Source: Egibacteraceae bacterium (GTDB lineage Bacteria > Actinomycetota > Nitriliruptoria > Euzebyales > Egibacteraceae). From it: a stretch of DNA of 64,000 nt. The DNA lies in NCBI GenBank assembly GCA_030447925.1, contig JAUJNX010000009.1, forward strand, positions 125,572-189,571. Reading direction: 5' to 3'. Shown here one piece after another: positions 61,143-64,000 of the stretch. The notes under the pieces were generated by a model. The model was not told the DNA's origin and ran no database searches. It was given only the letters and a program-made list of their open reading frames with translations. Each line of letters opens with the position of its first letter. Position 1 is the stretch's first letter. Position numbers and translations under genes: made by a program.

Positions 61143-62621
61143 TCAGGCGGGGCCGACCATGGCGGCGACGATGCGGGCGGAGAGGGTGACCAGGGGCAGG
61201 CCGCCGCCGGGGTGGGACGACCCGCCGACCAGGAGCAGCCCGGGCACCGGGGAGCGGTTGGCGGGGCGCAGGAAGGCGGCGCGCCGGCCGTTCGACGAGG
61301 TGCCGTAGATGGCGCCGCCCTCCGCGCGGGTCGCGTCGGCGAGGTCGGCGGGTGAGCGCACGACGCGCGCGGCGATGCGGTCGCGCACGTCGAGGCCGCG
61401 GGCGGCGAGCAGGTCGACGAGCCGGTCGGCGTAGCCCTCGGCCAGGCCCGGCGCGCGCCAGTCGACCCCGCCCTGGCCCTGGCGCGGCGCGTTGGCCAGC
61501 ACGAACCACGCCTCGTCGCCCGGCGGGGCGGCGGCCGGGTCGTCGGGGGCGCTCACGTACAGGGTCGGGTCGGGGACCGGCTGCGGGCGGGGGCCGAACA
61601 GCGCGTCGAACTCGGCGTCGTAGTCGGCGGGGAACAGCACGGTGTGGTGGGGCAGGCCGGGGGTCCGCCCGCGCAGGCCGAGCAGGAGCACGAACCCCGA
61701 CAGCGAGGGCGTCACCGCGGCCAGGCGGCGGCGGGCGCCCGCCGCGGCGGGGCCGGGCAGGAGGCGGTGGTAGACGTGCGCGGCGTCGGCGTTGGCGACC
61801 ACGACGTCGGCGGGCAGGCGCTCGCCGCCGGCCAGGCGGACCCCGGCGGCGCGCCCGCCGGCCACCTCGATCGCGGTGACGTCGCTGTGCAGGCGGACGA
61901 CGGCGCCGCGCTCGCAGGCGCGGTCGCGCAGCGCCTCGCCCAAGCGGTGCATGCCGCCGCGGACGTACCACGTCCCCCAGGTCTGCTCGACGTGGGGGAC
62001 CGTCGCCAGCGCGGCGGGGGCGCGGCGCGGGTCGGACCCCGCGTAGGTCGCGTAGCGGTCCAGGACCATGCGCAGCCGGGGGTCGCGCAGGTACCGGTGG
62101 CCCAGGTCGCGCAGCGTCCGCCACGGCGCGATGGTGGCGAGGTCGCGGGCCCGCACCGCCAGGCGGGCGAGGTCGGCGGGGCCGCCCAGCGGGGACTCCA
62201 GGAACGGGCCGCGGACCGCCGCCCACACGGCGGCCGCGTGGGCGCTGAAGCGGCGCCAGTCGTCGCCGCTGCCGGGGGCGAGCACCGCGTCGAGGGCCGC
62301 GGGGATCGCCGCCGGGTCCCGGGGCACGTCCAGCAGGGTCCCGTCGGCGAACCGGTAGCGCGCCGTCGGGTCGATGGGGACGACGTCCAGGACGTCGGCG
62401 AGCGGCGCGCCGGTGTCGGTGAACAGCTCCTCGACCAGGTGGGGCATGGTCAGGATCGACGGTCCCGCGTCCCAGCCGTACCCGTCGCGGCGGACGCGGG
62501 CCAGCTTCCCGCCAACCGTCCCGGCCTGCTCGCAGACCGTCACCCGGTGCCCCAGGGCGGCCAGGCGCGCCGCCGCAGCCAGCCCGCCGACCCCCGCGCC
62601 GATGACCACGACCCTGCTCAC
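61143..62621 (-). CDS. crtI: Phytoene desaturase-type carotenoid oxidoreductase
   Basis: A 492-residue FAD enzyme. N-terminal dinucleotide site 'VVVIGAGVGGLAAAARLAAL' and 'GGKLARVRRDGYGWDAGPSI' plus LTMP are CrtI hallmarks. Other blocks are 'WGTWYVRGGMHRLGEALRDR', 'ADVVVANADAAHVYHRLLPG' and the C-terminal 'LLLVGGSSHPGGGLPLVTLS', the bacterial CrtI signature. It introduces double bases or carries out related desaturation in carotenoid synthesis. It is downstream of a CruG-like glycosyltransferase gene, 19 nt apart. Confidence 0.9.
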   Translation of the reverse strand: MSRVVVIGAGVGGLAAAARLAALGHRVTVCEQAGTVGGKLARVRRDGYGWDAGPSILTMPHLVEELFTDTGAPLADVLDVVPIDPTARYRFADGTLLDVPRDPAAIPAALDAVLAPGSGDDWRRFSAHAAAVWAAVRGPFLESPLGGPADLARLAVRARDLATIAPWRTLRDLGHRYLRDPRLRMVLDRYATYAGSDPRRAPAALATVPHVEQTWGTWYVRGGMHRLGEALRDRACERGAVVRLHSDVTAIEVAGGRAAGVRLAGGERLPADVVVANADAAHVYHRLLPGPAAAGARRRLAAVTPSLSGFVLLLGLRGRTPGLPHHTVLFPADYDAEFDALFGPRPQPVPDPTLYVSAPDDPAAAPPGDEAWFVLANAPRQGQGGVDWRAPGLAEGYADRLVDLLAARGLDVRDRIAARVVRSPADLADATRAEGGAIYGTSSNGRRAAFLRPANRSPVPGLLLVGGSSHPGGGLPLVTLSARIVAAMVGPA

Positions 62622-62640
62622 GGGCGCACCGCCGGTGCCC

Positions 62641-63762
62641 TCACTCCAGCACCCTGCCCTTCCAGGTCAGCCGGCCCGCCCGCCGCGCCCGCCACGACCG
62701 CGCCGTCAGCCAGGCCAGGGCGAGGACCGACAGCGGGTGCGCCACCGCGTCGGCGGGGCGCCCGCCGGTGCGCCAGGCCGCCACCACCCGCCCCGCCACA
62801 CCCGCCGCGGTGCCCGCCAGCGCGGCCGGCCGGACCCGCCCGCGGGCCAGCCCGGCGACCAGCGCCGCGGGGGGGACGACGTAGAGCAGCACCAGCAGCG
62901 CCATCACCGCCGCCGCGGCGGGGAGGAACGCCGACCACAGGCTCTTGGTGTAGCCGTCGCGCACCTCGGCCCACGACCCGTACATGCGGCAGTCCGCCAG
63001 GTCGGTGCCGTCGGCCAGCGCGACCCGCGCGCCCCGCCGGCGAAGGCCCGCGCCAGGGCGACGTCCTCGAGCACCTCGCCGCGGACCGCGGCGTGCCCGC
63101 CCGCGTGGCGGTAGGCCGCGACGTCGCAGACCAGGAACTGCCCGCCCGCGACCGCCATCGACCGCCACCGCAGCGCCTCGGCCAGGCGCAGCGGCAGGAA
63201 CGTCAGCCACAGCCACTGCAGCAGCGGCTGCACCAGCCGCGGCCCTGCCCCGTCGGCGAGCTGGCGCGGGTAGGGCGACACCAGGTCGAGGCCGGCGCCG
63301 CGCAGCAGCGCGGCGCGGCCGCGACCCCGTGCGGTGCGACGCGCACGTCGGCGTCGACGAAGGCCAGGATCGTGCCACGCGCCGCCGCCGCCAGCTGCGC
63401 GCAGGCGTGGGGCTTGCCCAGCCAGCCGCCGGGGACGGGCGCCCCGGGGAGCAGGCGCACCCGCGGGTCGCGCGACGCGCGGTCGGCCACGACCGCGGCG
63501 GTGGCGTCGGCGGACCCGTCGTCCAGGACGAGCACCTCCAACGTCGCGCCGCGGGAGGCGAGCAGGGCGTCGAGGCAGGCGCCGATGCGGCCCTCCTCGT
63601 CACGGGCGGGCACCAGGACGCTGACCAGCTCGCCGGTGACCGGCGCGGCCGGCGGCGCCGCAGCAGCGCCGCGTTCAGGACGGTGTGGGCGGTGAGGGCG
63701 GCGGCCCCGGCGGCCCCCGCCGCCACGGGCCCCGGCCGCCACCCGCGCGCGGCGGGCCTCAC
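62641..63762 (-). CDS. GT2 glycosyltransferase of carotenoid cluster (CruG-like), two frameshifts
   Basis: GTG 63762 overlaps the preceding gene's stop (GTGA). The N-terminus has a hydrophobic stretch, then 'VSVLVPARDEEGRIGACLDA', 'VLVLDDGSADATAAVVADRA' and 'TILAFVDADVRVAPHGVAAA' (D-x-D). Slips near 63300 and 63030 lead to 'WRSMAVAGGQFLVCDVAAYR', 'EVLEDVALARAFAG' and 'DCRMYGSWAEVRDGYTKSLW' followed by C-terminal membrane helices. This GT2-plus-helices layout fits carotenoid glycosyltransferases such as CruG. Confidence 0.78.
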   Translation of the reverse strand: MRPAARGWRPGPVAAGAAGAAALTAHTVLNAALLRRRRPRRSPASWSASWCPPVTRRAASAPASTPCSPPAARRWRCSSWTTGPPTPPPRSWPTARRATRGCACSPGRPSPAAGWASPTPARSWRRRRVARSWPSSTPTCASHRTGSRPRRAAARRRPRPGVALPAPARRRGRAAAGAAAAAVAVADVPAAAPGRGAAVAVDGGRGRAVPGLRRRGLPPRGRARRGPRRGARGRRPGAGLRRRGARVALADGTDLADCRMYGSWAEVRDGYTKSLWSAFLPAAAAVMALLVLLYVVPPAALVAGLARGRVRPAALAGTAAGVAGRVVAAWRTGGRPADAVAHPLSVLALAWLTARSWRARRAGRLTWKGRVLE

Positions 63763-64000
63763 GCCGCCCGGCGCTCGCGGCGCAGGGCGCGCAGCAGCAG
63801 GGCGACGACGGCGCCCATGCCGACGCCGCCGGCCAGGGCGGAGGCGGGCAGGCCCAGGAACACGGCGTGGGCGACGACCGACCCGCCCCAGGTCCACAGG
63901 TACAGGGCGATCGGCAGCCGGTCGGCGTCGCCGGGACCGCCGTCGCCGCGACCCGAGGGCGGGGTCAGCGTGGGCCACAGCGCCGCGGCCATCACCAGCG
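63759..64000 (-). CDS. Carotenoid biosynthesis membrane protein, CruF-like, C-terminal part (partial)
   Basis: Only about 80 C-terminal residues are in the window; the 5' part lies beyond 64000. 'LPIALYLWTWGGSVVAHAVF' and 'SALAGGVGMGAVVALLLRAL' resemble the last helices of CruF/DUF422 carotenoid 1',2'-hydratases. The stop overlaps the start of the CruG-like gene in GTGA fashion. Together with CrtI this suggests synthesis of a hydroxylated, glycosylated carotenoid such as a myxol-type glycoside. Confidence 0.6.
   Translation of the reverse strand, partial: LVMAAALWPTLTPPSGRGDGGPGDADRLPIALYLWTWGGSVVAHAVFLGLPASALAGGVGMGAVVALLLRALRRERRAA

Overview
The window is very G+C-rich (about three quarters by eye, not computed), with short intergenic gaps, GTG starts and many 4-nt stop/start overlaps. 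This fits a high-GC actinobacterium (Actinomycetota). Supporting hints are two secreted proteins with cell-wall-binding type 2 (CWB2) repeats, a mycothiol-dependent maleylpyruvate isomerase-type protein, an F420-type LLM oxidoreductase and DUF3090/DUF3072/DUF6458 proteins. CWB2-rich secretomes recall the Nitriliruptoria/Euzebya-type lineages, but that placement is inference.

Layout. 1-2 kb: end of a LacI regulator, a glycolipid-binding-like protein, and a TetR/membrane-protein pair. 2.1-5.6 kb: an accessory patch (DUF6998-like nuclease-fold protein, two small unknown genes, an XRE regulator coupled to a 2H phosphoesterase) ending at the 3' end of tRNA-Thr(UGU). 5.7-10 kb: CutA, DUF1028, DUF3090, AlkD-like protein and a PQQ-propeller lipoprotein. 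10-20 kb: a palindrome-controlled DCC-thioredoxin/TetR/hydrolase run, a secreted hydrolase-CWB2 fusion, a bitopic protein, a HAD phosphatase, then a SAM riboswitch, an SD-masking hairpin, threonine synthase and a MoaD/ThiS-like sulfur carrier, then an M23 peptidase-CWB2 fusion. 20-32 kb: small enzymes and regulators, an AAA+ ATPase, 6-phosphogluconolactonase, aldehyde dehydrogenase, an MFS transporter and a secreted M14 carboxypeptidase. 32.6-39.3 kb: a seven-gene minus-strand heptose operon (gmhB, GT9, GT4, gmhA, hldE, SDR, GT9). 39.5-46.9 kb: a CoA-ester lyase, PIG-L deacetylase, ArsR/SRPBCC pair and FMN hydroxy-acid oxidase. 46.9-57.9 kb: genes heavily broken by frameshifts (Kelch-like protein, VanJ-like EEP protein, ilvD, S1 protease, endonuclease IV, GT2, esterase) around one intact secreted propeller protein. 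57.9-64 kb: amidohydrolase, LLM oxidoreductase, CDP-alcohol phosphatidyltransferase, and a carotenoid block (CruF-like, CruG-like GT2, CrtI).

Most interesting are (1) a near-complete ADP-heptose pathway with three glycosyltransferases in an organism expected to lack LPS, (2) a SAM riboswitch over a threonine synthase plus sulfur-carrier pair, which suggests protein-thiocarboxylate homocysteine/methionine synthesis, and (3) a dispersed GC-rich repeat whose 3' end supplies the Shine-Dalgarno sequence and spacer of the next gene at three loci. Single-base frameshifts in G/C runs break many genes, including the normally essential ilvD. Consensus sequence error is the simplest explanation, so these genes are annotated as whole genes with indels.
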